Positions 27,720-35,872 of a stretch of DNA of 64,000 bases are shown here, piece by piece. The stretch's first letter is position 1; each line of letters begins with the position of its first letter. Below the pieces are notes generated by a model that saw nothing but the letters and a program-made list of their open reading frames with translations, did not search any database and was not told where the DNA came from. This DNA is from Ruminococcus flavefaciens (GTDB taxonomy: Bacteria; Bacillota; Clostridia; Oscillospirales; Ruminococcaceae). Both the position numbers and the translations under genes were made by a program. Location: positions 1 to 64,000 of the forward strand of contig NZ_FRCT01000009.1 in assembly GCF_900143025.1 (NCBI RefSeq), read 5' to 3'.

Positions 27720-28415
27720 TTATTTTCTTATCTCAACAATACTGCCGTCCGGCGAAATGACTGCAACTTCAAGCGGAATATCCTTACCGCTTGCTTCTAT
27801 CGCACGTTTTATCGCATACTCCATACCTCCACAGCATGGTACGGTCATTCTTGTGAGAGTGATGCTCTTTATATCGTTATTACGGAATATCTCTGTCAGC
27901 TTTTCGGAGTAATCAACAGCATCGAGCTTCGGACAGCCGATGAGCGTAATCTTCCCACGGATAAAATCATGGTGGAAGTTCCCGTAGGCGTAAGCTGTGC
28001 AATCGGCAGCGATAAGCAGATCAGCACCGTTGAAGTATGGTGCATTTGTAGGCAGGAGCTTTATCTGTATCGGGAATTGTCTCAGACAGCTTGGAACACT
28101 AACATTGCTGTCAGTTTCTTTCGGTGTGAAGCTCTGCAAAGCCGAGCCCGGACATGTGAAACCGCTGCAGGCAGACTTTTTCTGCTTGTTTTCTTTCACC
28201 GCCTTTTCATCATAAGCCGCCGCTTCACGCTCGGTAAAGTGAATAGCGTCCATAGGACAGGCTGGGAGACAGTCCCCGAAGCCGTCACAGAAATCGTCAC
28301 GCATGAGCTTTGCCTTGCCGTTCACGATAGCAATCGCACCCTCATGACAAGCCTTTGCACACAGACCGCAGCCGTTGCATTTTTCTTCGTTTATCTCAAT
28401 TATTTTCCGTATCAT
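27720..28415 (-). CDS. 4Fe-4S ferredoxin-type partner of Hcp
   Basis: The N-terminal half holds two CxxCxxCxxxC-type motifs ([14 protein letters not shown] and [14 protein letters not shown]), giving two [4Fe-4S] clusters. The C-terminal half has further Cys (CPKLD, VPCCGG). Proteins of this sort often accompany hcp and are thought to pass electrons to it. The longest frame starts at 28445, but AGGAGGT fits ATG 28415 (7-nt spacing). It is the first gene of the operon and divergent from the Crp/Fnr regulator. Confidence 0.88.
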   Translation of the reverse strand: MIRKIIEINEEKCNGCGLCAKACHEGAIAIVNGKAKLMRDDFCDGFGDCLPACPMDAIHFTEREAAAYDEKAVKENKQKKSACSGFTCPGSALQSFTPKETDSNVSVPSCLRQFPIQIKLLPTNAPYFNGADLLIAADCTAYAYGNFHHDFIRGKITLIGCPKLDAVDYSEKLTEIFRNNDIKSITLTRMTVPCCGGMEYAIKRAIEASGKDIPLEVAVISPDGSIVEIRK

Positions 28416-28443
28416 AGCCATACCTCCTTGACTTTCTGTATCC

Positions 28444-28486
28444 ATTATAGTATAATCAAAGGAGAAAGTATGTTGTAATTACAACA
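28444..28486 (-). promoter_or_regulatory. Promoter with Crp/Fnr box for the ferredoxin-hcp operon
   Basis: A perfect 16-bp palindrome TGTTGTAATTACAACA lies at 28471-28486. On the minus strand TATAAT sits at 28449-28444. If transcription starts 7 nt after the box (about 28437), the palindrome is centred near -41.5, the class II activator position. For the divergent regulator gene the box is between promoter and start, fitting autorepression. Confidence 0.65.
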
Positions 28487-28501
28487 TTTTGGGAGAAAAA
28501 T

Positions 28502-29146
28502 ATGGATATTTCAGTTTTGCATAATTCGATACTGTTCAAGGGCTTTGATGATACCGAAATATCTGAGCTTCTGAAAGCCCTTAATGCAGCCGAAAAGAAA
28601 TATAAGAAAGGTACGATGATCTTTTCTTCGGGAGAGATCACCGATAAACTATGCTTTGTGACCGCAGGCAGCGTTACCGTGGAGAGCAACGATATGTTGG
28701 GAAACCGCACGATTCTCAACCTTGTGGGCGAGGGGCAGTTCTTTGCGGAGAGCTATGCACTCCTGTCTGATGTGCCTATGCTGGTCGATGTCTGCGCCGC
28801 TGAGGATTGCACTGTTGTTTTTCTGAGCATGAAGTCGCTCGCTGACCTCAACGATACGATAAGGGCGAGACTTCTTGCAAATCTTCTCACTATCACCACA
28901 AGAAAAAATCTGCACCTATCGAGCCGGAGCTTTCATACTGCTCCGAGACAGGTGCGTGGACGTATTATGGCGTATCTTAATACCGTATCGGTTCAGAAGC
29001 ATTCCCGTGAGTTTGATATACCCTTTGACCGTCAGCAGCTTGCGGACTACCTCAATGTGGAACGCTCTGTGCTATCAAATGAATTGAGCAAGATGCAGAG
29101 GGACGGACTGATACGATGCAGTAAGAACCATTTTGAGATCATATAA
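28502..29146 (+). CDS. Crp/Fnr-family regulator of hcp (HcpR-like)
   Basis: The 214-aa protein has an N-terminal cyclic-nucleotide-binding-like beta barrel (about 15-125) and a C-terminal winged helix with the recognition helix region LADYLNVERSVLSNELSKMQRDGLI. Such regulators sense nitrosative stress or redox state and activate hcp in many anaerobes. Divergent location across the TGTTGTAATTACAACA palindrome supports that target here. The start codon ATG 28502 follows GGGAG. The signal is unknown, and no Cys-cluster for an Fe-S sensor is obvious. Confidence 0.88.
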   Translation: MDISVLHNSILFKGFDDTEISELLKALNAAEKKYKKGTMIFSSGEITDKLCFVTAGSVTVESNDMLGNRTILNLVGEGQFFAESYALLSDVPMLVDVCAAEDCTVVFLSMKSLADLNDTIRARLLANLLTITTRKNLHLSSRSFHTAPRQVRGRIMAYLNTVSVQKHSREFDIPFDRQQLADYLNVERSVLSNELSKMQRDGLIRCSKNHFEII

Positions 29147-29150
29147 CAGA

Positions 29151-29187
29151 AGCGCAGATGACCAATTTTAGCCATCTGCGCTTTTTT
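29151..29187 (+). terminator. Terminator after the Crp/Fnr gene
   Basis: AGCGCAGATG and CATCTGCGCT form a 10-bp stem followed by six T residues. Confidence 0.88.
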
Positions 29188-29326
29188 ATGCTCCTGTTTT
29201 TTCAAAGCCTTTCAAGACCTGTTTATCCGAGAACGAGGACAGCTTCCCGTCCGACCATTCTATGAAAACATTGTACATTTCGTCTATGTAAATAATCGTT
29301 GCCGTAGAGCCGATCTCCGATGGAGT
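29186..29326 (-). pseudogene. Possible gene remnant (46 codons, no start)
   Basis: On the minus strand a frame without a start codon reads IIYIDEMYNVFIEWSDGK then FSDKQVLKGFEKTGA to a stop at 29186. The residue pattern looks protein-like, but the upstream part is lost. The family is not identified. Confidence 0.3.
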
Positions 29327-29351
29327 TCATTACAATGTAAGGTAAATAGAG

Positions 29352-29374
29352 GGCCGCCCTTCATCAGGGCGGCA
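29352..29374 (-). terminator. Terminator of the vanZ-like gene
   Basis: GCCGCCC and GGGCGGC with a 7-nt loop lie 16 bp past the stop; the T tract is weak (CTCTATTTACC). Confidence 0.55.
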
Positions 29375-29389
29375 TTCAGATATTTTACA

Positions 29390-29932
29390 CTAAGGCACAT
29401 CATTACGACTTTTTCGTATAGCAAATAAAATACACGCTCCGATCAAAACACCGCTTGTATTTAGTATCACGTCATCAATATCTGTATGCCTTTCTGTACA
29501 TAACAACTGGGAAAGCTCAATAAAGATAATAAAAAAAATACCGGCAAACACAGTTTTTTTGATACTATCAAGCTTTCTAAAACAGATAGGCCATACTATT
29601 CCTACTGGTATAAACATTGCTATGTTCCCTATAATATTGATAAGCCATCCATCATATCTGTCAAAGAGAAAAAAGAACGGGATTAAACTTATCATGTCAG
29701 ACAATGTAGTTGAAAATTCAATCGTTAGAGTACCTATTTTCCCGTCAACAAAATGTAACGGGAAGTATACAAATCTTGCAATAACTACAAGGCATATGTA
29801 TACAAGAAGCATCTGAAGTTCGCGTTTTACTGAAAACTTCTTGAATCTGATCGCAATTATGAATCGCACAAGTATCCAAATGAGAGTTATAAAAATAAAC
29901 ATCTGTAGATAGGAAATCTCGATCATAGTCAC
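29390..29932 (-). CDS. VanZ-family membrane protein
   Basis: The 180-aa protein has about five membrane helices and the VanZ signatures GNIAMFIPVGIVWP and ELSQLLCTERHTDIDDVILNTSGVLIGA. VanZ was named for low-level teicoplanin resistance, but most relatives have no known role. No van gene cluster is nearby, so resistance should not be assumed. It is a single gene. A further 370 bp on its start side (29933-30298) holds A+T-rich sequence and a hairpin but no gene. Confidence 0.85.
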   Translation of the reverse strand: MTMIEISYLQMFIFITLIWILVRFIIAIRFKKFSVKRELQMLLVYICLVVIARFVYFPLHFVDGKIGTLTIEFSTTLSDMISLIPFFFLFDRYDGWLINIIGNIAMFIPVGIVWPICFRKLDSIKKTVFAGIFFIIFIELSQLLCTERHTDIDDVILNTSGVLIGACILFAIRKSRNDVP

Positions 29933-30182
29933 TACCGCATCCTTCCTTTAGCAGATAGCTGATAAATCCCATGTTTATCATATTAACCTGCTTACTATCC
30001 ATATTATACACTGCACAGTAGCCCAAAGTCAAGGAAGCAAGTGTTTTCAAACATCTTTGGAATAACACTAGGTACTATAGGCAAATTAGCTCTCACAACA
30101 ATCCCTTGATGCTCCACAAATTCCTATTATTTTGAAATCTGATATATATATAATTACTATAAGTAATTCATTTTTTTCAAAA

Positions 30183-30213
30183 AAGGCCTTTAGACGTATC
30201 TGAAGGCCTTTCC
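30183..30213 (+). terminator. Hairpin AAAGGCCTT/AAGGCCTTT
   Basis: A 9-bp perfect stem upstream of the DUF960 operon, with TTTCCTCC following. No plus-strand gene ends here; it may insulate the operon from upstream reading. Confidence 0.5.
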
Positions 30214-30298
30214 TCCTATTATTTTGATTTTTCATATATACATTATTACTATGAGTATGCTTGCGTGTACTCGCAATAATGCGAAAGGAGGATCAAAA

Positions 30299-30583
30299 AT
30301 GTTTGACAACAGCCGATATCTCACCTGTGGTGTAGACAGCACTATCCCATTGGAACTGCAGTTGTTTCTATGGGAATGCGTAGAGCATATGCCTGCTCCG
30401 AAAGACTATCTACAGGTCTTTGAGCTTAGTCCAGCAGGTTCTATGCAGTCGATTGTCCATAGCTCGGAAGAGCCTGAATATCGCAAAGTGTATCTTATAC
30501 CGTCAGATGCACCTATTACTGAAAAGCTGTATATCATTGATGACGGTGATCACAGTACCATGCTGCTTGCAAGTGAATATTAA
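30299..30583 (+). CDS. DUF960 family protein
   Basis: The 94-aa protein has the family's start (MFDNSRYLTCGV), PLELQLFLWECVE, YLQVFELS and the end IDDGDHSTMLLASEY. DUF960 has no known function and is frequent on Gram-positive plasmids, phages and integrative elements. ATG 30299 follows AAAGGAGG; the upstream start at 30224 is rejected. It is the first gene of the amidoligase operon, separated from the next gene by a UUCG-loop hairpin. Confidence 0.82.
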   Translation: MFDNSRYLTCGVDSTIPLELQLFLWECVEHMPAPKDYLQVFELSPAGSMQSIVHSSEEPEYRKVYLIPSDAPITEKLYIIDDGDHSTMLLASEY

Positions 30584-30590
30584 AACTAAT

Positions 30591-30610
30591 GCCGCTCCTT
30601 CGGGAGCGGC
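30591..30610 (+). terminator. UUCG-loop hairpin between DUF960 and the amidoligase gene
   Basis: GCCGCTCC-TTCG-GGAGCGGC has an 8-bp perfect stem and TTAACTATTTT after it. It may attenuate or process the transcript between the two genes. Confidence 0.6.
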
Positions 30611-30636
30611 TTAACTATTTTACGGAGGTTTTATCA

Positions 30637-31740
30637 ATGGAAGAAAACAAAGAAAATGTGCTATATTGCTCCCACTGTGGAGCAATCATAAGTGAAGACT
30701 ATGAAACTGTCGACGGCGATATAGTATGTATAGACTGTGTTGAACAGCATACCACGACATGTGATCGCTGCGGTGCTATAATTTGGACCAGCGAAAGCTA
30801 TGGCGATGATTATACCACTCTCTGCAGCCACTGCTATCACAATCACTATACCCGCTGTTCATGCTGTGACACTCTGCTCCACGAGGACGATGCATACCAC
30901 CTCGACGGTTACGATTATTGCAGTGACTGCTACCACGATGAAGTTGACAAAAGCCGCTCTATCCATGACTATGGCTACAAACCTGAACCCATATTTTACG
31001 GTGACAACCAGCGCTACTTCGGCGTAGAACTGGAGATCGACGGAGCAGGTAAAGACAGTGATAACGCGGACGAGATACTTGCTATAGCTAATAAGGATGA
31101 AGAACATATCTACATCAAAGGCGATGGTTCACTTGATGACGGCATGGAGATAGTAACACACCCAATGAGCCTTGAGTACCATAAGAACTACTGCTGGGAC
31201 GAGATTATGAAGAAGGCTATCTATTTAGGATATCGCTCACATCAGACTTCTACCTGCGGACTTCATGTTCATATAAACAGAAACTGCTTCGGAGAAAATC
31301 GTGATACACAGGACGAAGTTATCAGTCGTATACTATACTTCATTGAACACCATTGGAACGAGATGCTGAAGTTCAGTCGTCGAACTGAGTACAGTATGAA
31401 CCGATGGGCTGCAAGATATGGCTTTGAAAAGACAGGGCGTGAGATACTGGATAAGGCTAAGAAAGGCAACCTGGGCAGATATGCCGCCGTCAATCTTATG
31501 AATTACATGACCATCGAATTCCGTCTGTTCAGAGGCACGCTTAAATACAATACCTTTATCGCTGCACTGGAGCTTGTTGACGCTATCTGCGACCTCGCTA
31601 TTAATCTGACTGATGAAGGTATAGCAAAGATGTCTTGGTCCGAGTTTGTAGACACTATAAAAGAACCTGAACTTATCCAATACCTGAAGGAACGAAGATT
31701 GTATATCAACGAAGAAATCGAAACACAGGAGGATATGTAA
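30637..31740 (+). CDS. Amidoligase-family enzyme with N-terminal zinc ribbons
   Basis: The 367-aa protein starts with three LIM/zinc-ribbon-like modules (CSHC...CIDC, CDRCG...CSHC, CSCC...CSDC; about residues 6-100). The C-terminal domain (about 125-345) matches the amidoligase_2 family, related to glutamine synthetase: FGVELEID, GDGSLDDGMEIVTHP, CGLHVHINRN and EFRLFRGTL. Such enzymes join an amine or amino acid to a carboxylate using ATP. It is coupled to a 50-aa peptide gene and a class II glutamine amidotransferase, as noted for this family by comparative genomics. ATG 30637 follows ACGGAGG. The substrate is unknown. Confidence 0.85.
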   Translation: MEENKENVLYCSHCGAIISEDYETVDGDIVCIDCVEQHTTTCDRCGAIIWTSESYGDDYTTLCSHCYHNHYTRCSCCDTLLHEDDAYHLDGYDYCSDCYHDEVDKSRSIHDYGYKPEPIFYGDNQRYFGVELEIDGAGKDSDNADEILAIANKDEEHIYIKGDGSLDDGMEIVTHPMSLEYHKNYCWDEIMKKAIYLGYRSHQTSTCGLHVHINRNCFGENRDTQDEVISRILYFIEHHWNEMLKFSRRTEYSMNRWAARYGFEKTGREILDKAKKGNLGRYAAVNLMNYMTIEFRLFRGTLKYNTFIAALELVDAICDLAINLTDEGIAKMSWSEFVDTIKEPELIQYLKERRLYINEEIETQEDM

Positions 31741-31741
31741 A

Positions 31742-31894
31742 ATGGGCTTATTATCAGATTTATTCGGTATGGATGAAGATACTGAGCAGGACATTAAAGA
31801 TGTGCTAAAGACTGTTGGTGTTATCGCTACAATACTTTTCGCAGGCGGCGCTATTGATGGTATCAGCTGCGACAATGATAAGGAGGATAATTGA
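31742..31894 (+). CDS. 50-aa peptide between amidoligase and amidotransferase
   Basis: This short frame starts 1 bp after the amidoligase stop, with AGGAGG 9 nt upstream, and ends 1 bp before the next ATG. The sequence starts MGLLSDLFGMDEDTEQDIK, has one hydrophobic stretch (VGVIATILFAGGAI), and ends CDNDKEDN with many acidic residues. Tight packing and its own strong ribosome site support a real gene. It could be a membrane-anchored peptide, or a substrate whose acidic side chains are amidated by the adjacent enzymes; the latter is a hypothesis. Confidence 0.7.
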   Translation: MGLLSDLFGMDEDTEQDIKDVLKTVGVIATILFAGGAIDGISCDNDKEDN

Positions 31895-31895
31895 T

Positions 31896-32873
31896 ATGTG
31901 CGCACTATTTGGATGGCTCGATTATAAAGGAATTGTTCCGTATAGGGTACTCAAGAAGCTTACCCAGGCTCTGGCAAATGCTGCGGAAGAGAGAGGCACG
32001 GATGCAGCAGGTATAAGTTATATTCACGACGGTAAGGTCACTATATTCAAAAGACCTAAGCCAGCTCATAAGCTGCACTTCAACGCTCCAGCAGAAACAA
32101 AGGCAATTATGGGACATACGCGGTTAGCTACCCAGGGCGATAAGAAGCAGAATTACAACAATCATCCGTTCGCTGGTCATGCTGATAAGGAGTTTGCCTT
32201 TGCACATAATGGCGTACTCTGGAACGACAGAGATTTACGCAAGGACGGGGTAATCCCCAATACATATATCGATACCGACAGCTATATCGGCGTACAGCTG
32301 ATAGAGAAACAGGGAAAGCTCGACTTTGACAGTCTTCAGTACATGGCGGAGACGGTCGAGGGGAACTTTACGTTCACCATACTCGATCAGACCAACAGCT
32401 TATATATTATAAAAGGCTCAAATCCGATGTACCTGCTTCATTTCGAGACAATAGGCTTATACGTATATGCCAGTACAGAGACAATCATGAAGAAGGCGTT
32501 GAAACAGCTGGGCTTACATAAGTTCGAGAGTAAACGTGTAGATACTGAGGAAGGTGATATTCTTCGTATCGACCGAAACGGAAAGATCACAAGGTCACAG
32601 TTTGAGCCTAAGATATATCGTTCGAAATACATGAGCTGGTATGATGATGACGTATCTTCTTATTATAATATGCACGAGGAAATACTGCTGGCATACTGCG
32701 GCTGCTATGGCGTAGATTCATCTGATGTGGAGCTTCTACTTGACTATGGTTATACCTGTGATGAAGTTGAGGAAATGCTTGTAGATCATAGCCTGCTCCG
32801 TGAAGCTCTTAAAGATGTTAAATACATTTTGGGTGAAGATGTGTACGAGAATTGCTATGGAGGAGCATTCTAA
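31896..32873 (+). CDS. Class II glutamine amidotransferase-like protein
   Basis: The protein of 325 aa begins MCALFGW, so Cys2 can act as the N-terminal nucleophile after Met removal. Further marks of the Ntn glutaminase fold are RGTDAAGISY, GHTRLAT and FAFAHNGVLWN. In this fold glutamine is hydrolysed to supply ammonia. The C-terminal about 90 residues are acidic with a YGVDSSDVELLLDYGYTCDEVEEML helical segment, possibly a partner-binding tail. The longer frame from 31815 would hide Cys2 and is rejected. It would feed the amidoligase encoded just upstream. Confidence 0.85.
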   Translation: MCALFGWLDYKGIVPYRVLKKLTQALANAAEERGTDAAGISYIHDGKVTIFKRPKPAHKLHFNAPAETKAIMGHTRLATQGDKKQNYNNHPFAGHADKEFAFAHNGVLWNDRDLRKDGVIPNTYIDTDSYIGVQLIEKQGKLDFDSLQYMAETVEGNFTFTILDQTNSLYIIKGSNPMYLLHFETIGLYVYASTETIMKKALKQLGLHKFESKRVDTEEGDILRIDRNGKITRSQFEPKIYRSKYMSWYDDDVSSYYNMHEEILLAYCGCYGVDSSDVELLLDYGYTCDEVEEMLVDHSLLREALKDVKYILGEDVYENCYGGAF

Positions 32874-33445
32874 TGTGTAAGATCGGATACATCCGTGTCT
32901 CAACCGAACATCAAGAGACAGCTAGGCAGGAAGCTCTAATGAAGCAATTTCAGGTCGAGCGTATCTTTGCTGAGAAGATGTCCGGTAAGAATGCTAACCG
33001 ACCTGAGCTGAAAGCAATGCTCGAATACGTCCGTGAGGGAGACACGCTTTACATTGAGAGCATAAGCAGGCTCGGAAGATCCACAAGAGATCTGCTTAAC
33101 ATTATCGATGTGCTTCAGCAGAAAAAAGTAACAATCGTGAGCAGTAAAGAAAACATAGACACCAATACTCCGCAAGGAAGATTCGTTCTGTCTATATTTG
33201 CAGCACTCTCTGAGCTTGAACGAGAACAAACTTTACAGCGTCAGCGTGAAGGAATCGCTATTGCAAAATCTCAAGGAAAATACAAAGGAAGACAACCTTT
33301 ACCTATCGACTGGATAAAGTTCGGTGAGCTGTACGAGCAGTGGAAGTCGGGCGCTATTACGGCAGTATGGTTTCAGAAAGAAATGGGCCTCCAAGCTAAT
33401 ACCTTCTATCGCAGGCTCAAAGAATACGAAAGAAAGTTTACATAA
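32873..33445 (+). CDS. Serine-family recombinase (resolvase/invertase type)
   Basis: The 190-aa protein has the N-terminal catalytic domain with IGYIRVST (Ser nucleophile), IESISRLGRS with the conserved Arg residues, and ALSELERE. A C-terminal HTH of about 45 residues follows. Its start overlaps the previous stop by 1 bp (TAATG), so it is the last gene of the amidoligase operon. It may resolve multimers, invert a segment or have moved this operon as cargo. No obvious res site was found. Confidence 0.92.
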   Translation: MCKIGYIRVSTEHQETARQEALMKQFQVERIFAEKMSGKNANRPELKAMLEYVREGDTLYIESISRLGRSTRDLLNIIDVLQQKKVTIVSSKENIDTNTPQGRFVLSIFAALSELEREQTLQRQREGIAIAKSQGKYKGRQPLPIDWIKFGELYEQWKSGAITAVWFQKEMGLQANTFYRRLKEYERKFT

Positions 33446-33452
33446 ATGAGAC

Positions 33453-33474
33453 GGAGCCGGTAATAACCGGCTCC
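33453..33474 (+). terminator. Terminator of the amidoligase operon
   Basis: GGAGCCGGT-AATA-ACCGGCTCC forms a 9-bp perfect stem 7 nt after the recombinase stop; the T tract is weak (AATCATCTTT). Confidence 0.75.
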
Positions 33475-33599
33475 AATCATCTTTCAATAAGGTGGCTGTT
33501 TTTATTGCAATATTTCAAAAGCCAATATACCACTTATGTGAAACATTTTTTTACTGTTTCAATAGACCACGGTCAAGCAGCACACATCAATATTGTGCC

Positions 33600-33663
33600 T
33601 TAACGAAATCTTAACACCGTAACCGTAATCTTAACAGCACCTTAACCGCTCATGTGATATAAT
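33600..33663 (+). promoter_or_regulatory. trk-kdp promoter with PhoB/KdpE-type direct repeats
   Basis: TTAACG/A/A/C hexamers start at 33600, 33611, 33631 and 33642, forming two pairs with 11-bp spacing. This matches boxes of OmpR/PhoB-family regulators. The second pair ends 10 bp before TATAAT (33658-33663), which is typical where the box replaces the -35 element. KdpE, encoded in the same operon, is the obvious candidate regulator. Confidence 0.65.
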
Positions 33664-33692
33664 AAAGCTATCATTTGGACGAGAGGTGTACG

Positions 33693-35036
33693 ATGTTACA
33701 TAAAAATAGAGTAAAAAACAGAAATCATATAACTTCATTTCAGGTCATCATTATCAGCTTTTTTTGCCTGATACTGGTAGGTACGCTGCTTCTGATGCTG
33801 CCGGTCTCATCAAGGCAGCGGTGTGTGACGAGATTTGATGATGCGATGTTCACCGCTGTTTCCGCAACCTGTGTGACAGGACTTGTTGTAAAAGATACTG
33901 CCACCTACTGGTCATTGTTCGGGCAGGCGGTCATTCTGATGCTGATACAGATCGGCGGCATGGGCGTTATCACCATAGGTTTAGCTATTATCAGAGCATC
34001 AGGCAGGAAGATAGGTCTATGGCAGCGCAGTACGATGCAGGAATCCATCTCAGCACCGCAGGTAGGCGGTATTGTGAAGCTGACAGGCTTTATACTCAAA
34101 ACCTCGCTCATCATAGAGCTGATCGGTGCTGCTTTGCTCGCACCTGTTTTCTGCAATGATTTTGGTATTGCAAAGGGACTATGGTATTCTTTATTTCACA
34201 GCATATCCGCTTTTTGTAACGCAGGATTTGATCTGTTCGGAGTCAGGGAACCTTTCTCCTCTCTGACATCTTACCATAGCAATATCTATCTTAATATTAT
34301 CATTATGCTGCTGATCATCACAGGCGGCATCGGCTTTCTCGTGTGGGGCGATATCGGAACACACAAGCACAGATTCAGGCGTTTTTCATTGCAAAGCAAG
34401 GTCGTACTGATGACATCTGCTGTCCTGATAATACTTCCTGCGCTGTATTTCTTCTTTTATGAATATGACCGTGAGAGTATCCACAACAGGACGATTCATG
34501 CCCTGTTTCAGTCTGTCACTACCCGAACTGCCGGCTTTAACACAACTGATCTCGCTGCTATGGACGAATCGGGTACAGCCATTATGATCATTCTTATGCT
34601 TATAGGCGGCTCACCGGGTTCCACCGCAGGCGGTATGAAAACAGCTACTATTGCAGTTCTGTTCCTTTCTGCGATCACAGTATTCAGCCGCAGAAATGAT
34701 GTGCAGTGCTTCAAAAGAAGAATATCAGATGAAGCGGTCCGCAGTGCTGGTGCAATTCTTTTCATGTATCTTGTATTGTTCTTTACAAGCGGTATCATTA
34801 TCAGCAGAGTAGAAGATATTCCGCTGCTGACCTGTCTGTTTGAAACAGGCTCAGCTGTCGGTACAGTAGGACTGACACTTGGCATTACAAGCGGTCTGTC
34901 TGGTGTATCCCGTGTGATACTGATGATACTGATGTTTTTCGGGAGAGTCGGCGGATTAACAATGATCTATGCGGCACTTCCTTCTGCCGAAAACAGAAAT
35001 TCACGTCTGCCGCTTGAAAAAATAACAGTAGGATAA
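33693..35036 (+). CDS. trkH: K+ uptake channel subunit TrkH/KtrB
   Basis: The 447-aa membrane protein contains four pore-loop repeats with filter sequences: TCVTGL, SAFCNAGF, TRTAGFN and SAVGTVGLT. The glycines in each line the K+ filter. It forms the translocating subunit gated by the RCK protein encoded next. ATG 33693 follows GAGAGGTG at the right distance; the TTG at 33675 is rejected. It is the first gene of the trkH-trkA-small protein-kdpD-kdpE operon. Confidence 0.93.
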   Translation: MLHKNRVKNRNHITSFQVIIISFFCLILVGTLLLMLPVSSRQRCVTRFDDAMFTAVSATCVTGLVVKDTATYWSLFGQAVILMLIQIGGMGVITIGLAIIRASGRKIGLWQRSTMQESISAPQVGGIVKLTGFILKTSLIIELIGAALLAPVFCNDFGIAKGLWYSLFHSISAFCNAGFDLFGVREPFSSLTSYHSNIYLNIIIMLLIITGGIGFLVWGDIGTHKHRFRRFSLQSKVVLMTSAVLIILPALYFFFYEYDRESIHNRTIHALFQSVTTRTAGFNTTDLAAMDESGTAIMIILMLIGGSPGSTAGGMKTATIAVLFLSAITVFSRRNDVQCFKRRISDEAVRSAGAILFMYLVLFFTSGIIISRVEDIPLLTCLFETGSAVGTVGLTLGITSGLSGVSRVILMILMFFGRVGGLTMIYAALPSAENRNSRLPLEKITVG

Positions 35037-35048
35037 AGGAGAATGAAT

Positions 35049-35693
35049 ATGAAATCAGTTTTGATAATTGGAGTTGGACAATTCGGAACTCACATTGCAA
35101 AGCGCATGGAGGAACTGCGCTGCGAGGTAATGGCTGTTGATATCAATGAAGAATGTATTAACGAAATAATGCCGTATGTGACTGATGCAATGATCGGTGA
35201 CGGTACTAACGAAGAATTCCTTCGTTCTTTGGGAATAGGAAATTTTGATGTATGTATCGTTGCACTTGGCGGTTTGTTCCAGACATCTCTCGAAACAACT
35301 TCTCTGCTCAAGGAACTCGGAGCAAAAAAGGTCATATCACGTGCAACCAATGATGTACAGATGAAGTTCCTGCTGAGGAACGGCGCAGATGAAGTAGTTT
35401 ACCCCGAAAAACAGATGGCTCTGCGTGTTGCTACTAAATACGCCTCAGACAGCATCCTTGATTTCATTCAGCTGGATAATAATTACTCTATCTATGAACT
35501 CAAAATCCCAAGAAACTGGTACGGAGAAACACTTTCAGACATAGATATCCGCAAGAAATACAAGGTCAATATCCTGACAATCAAACGTGGCAACGATGTA
35601 TTTATCCCATCTTCTGATACTGTTTTAGGTGAGGATGATATAGCATTTGTTATCGGTGAGATGCGTGATATACAGAAATGTTTCAGAATATAG
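35049..35693 (+). CDS. trkA: K+ uptake regulatory subunit TrkA/KtrA
   Basis: The 214-aa cytoplasmic protein has an N-terminal Rossmann RCK domain (VLIIGVGQFGTHIA, binding nucleotides such as NAD or ATP) and a C-terminal RCK-C domain (about 135-214). It gates the membrane channel subunit. The start ATG 35049 is 7 nt from AAAGGAG; ATG 35043 is too close. It follows trkH by 12 bp. Confidence 0.93.
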   Translation: MKSVLIIGVGQFGTHIAKRMEELRCEVMAVDINEECINEIMPYVTDAMIGDGTNEEFLRSLGIGNFDVCIVALGGLFQTSLETTSLLKELGAKKVISRATNDVQMKFLLRNGADEVVYPEKQMALRVATKYASDSILDFIQLDNNYSIYELKIPRNWYGETLSDIDIRKKYKVNILTIKRGNDVFIPSSDTVLGEDDIAFVIGEMRDIQKCFRI

Positions 35694-35704
35694 GAGATGA
35701 TAGT

Positions 35705-35827
35705 GTGAGAAGTATTCTGCTTGCACTTTCTGTCACTATATTTTTTCTGTATGGCTTTCGTGCCATGAAAAAAGCGGATATCCTGATGGCGGAAATACGA
35801 AAAAACAGAAGACATCATTATGATTAA
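35705..35827 (+). CDS. 40-aa single-span membrane protein in the K+ operon
   Basis: A GTG start at 35705 lies 8 nt after AGGAG at the end of trkA. The product has one hydrophobic helix (ILLALSVTIFFLYGF) and a basic C-terminal tail (RKNRRHHYD). Size and place recall KdpF, the small membrane peptide of the Kdp pump, but no sequence match is claimed. It may stabilise the Trk channel or the sensor kinase that follows. Confidence 0.55.
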   Translation: MRSILLALSVTIFFLYGFRAMKKADILMAEIRKNRRHHYD

Positions 35828-35872
35828 ACAACTTCTGTATCATGTTGACGAAGAAAACGGTTGTATGTTATA

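Noticed and set aside
29390..29932. Glycopeptide resistance gene
   Set aside because: The protein is VanZ-like, but no vanA/H/X-type genes are nearby, and most VanZ proteins have no resistance role.
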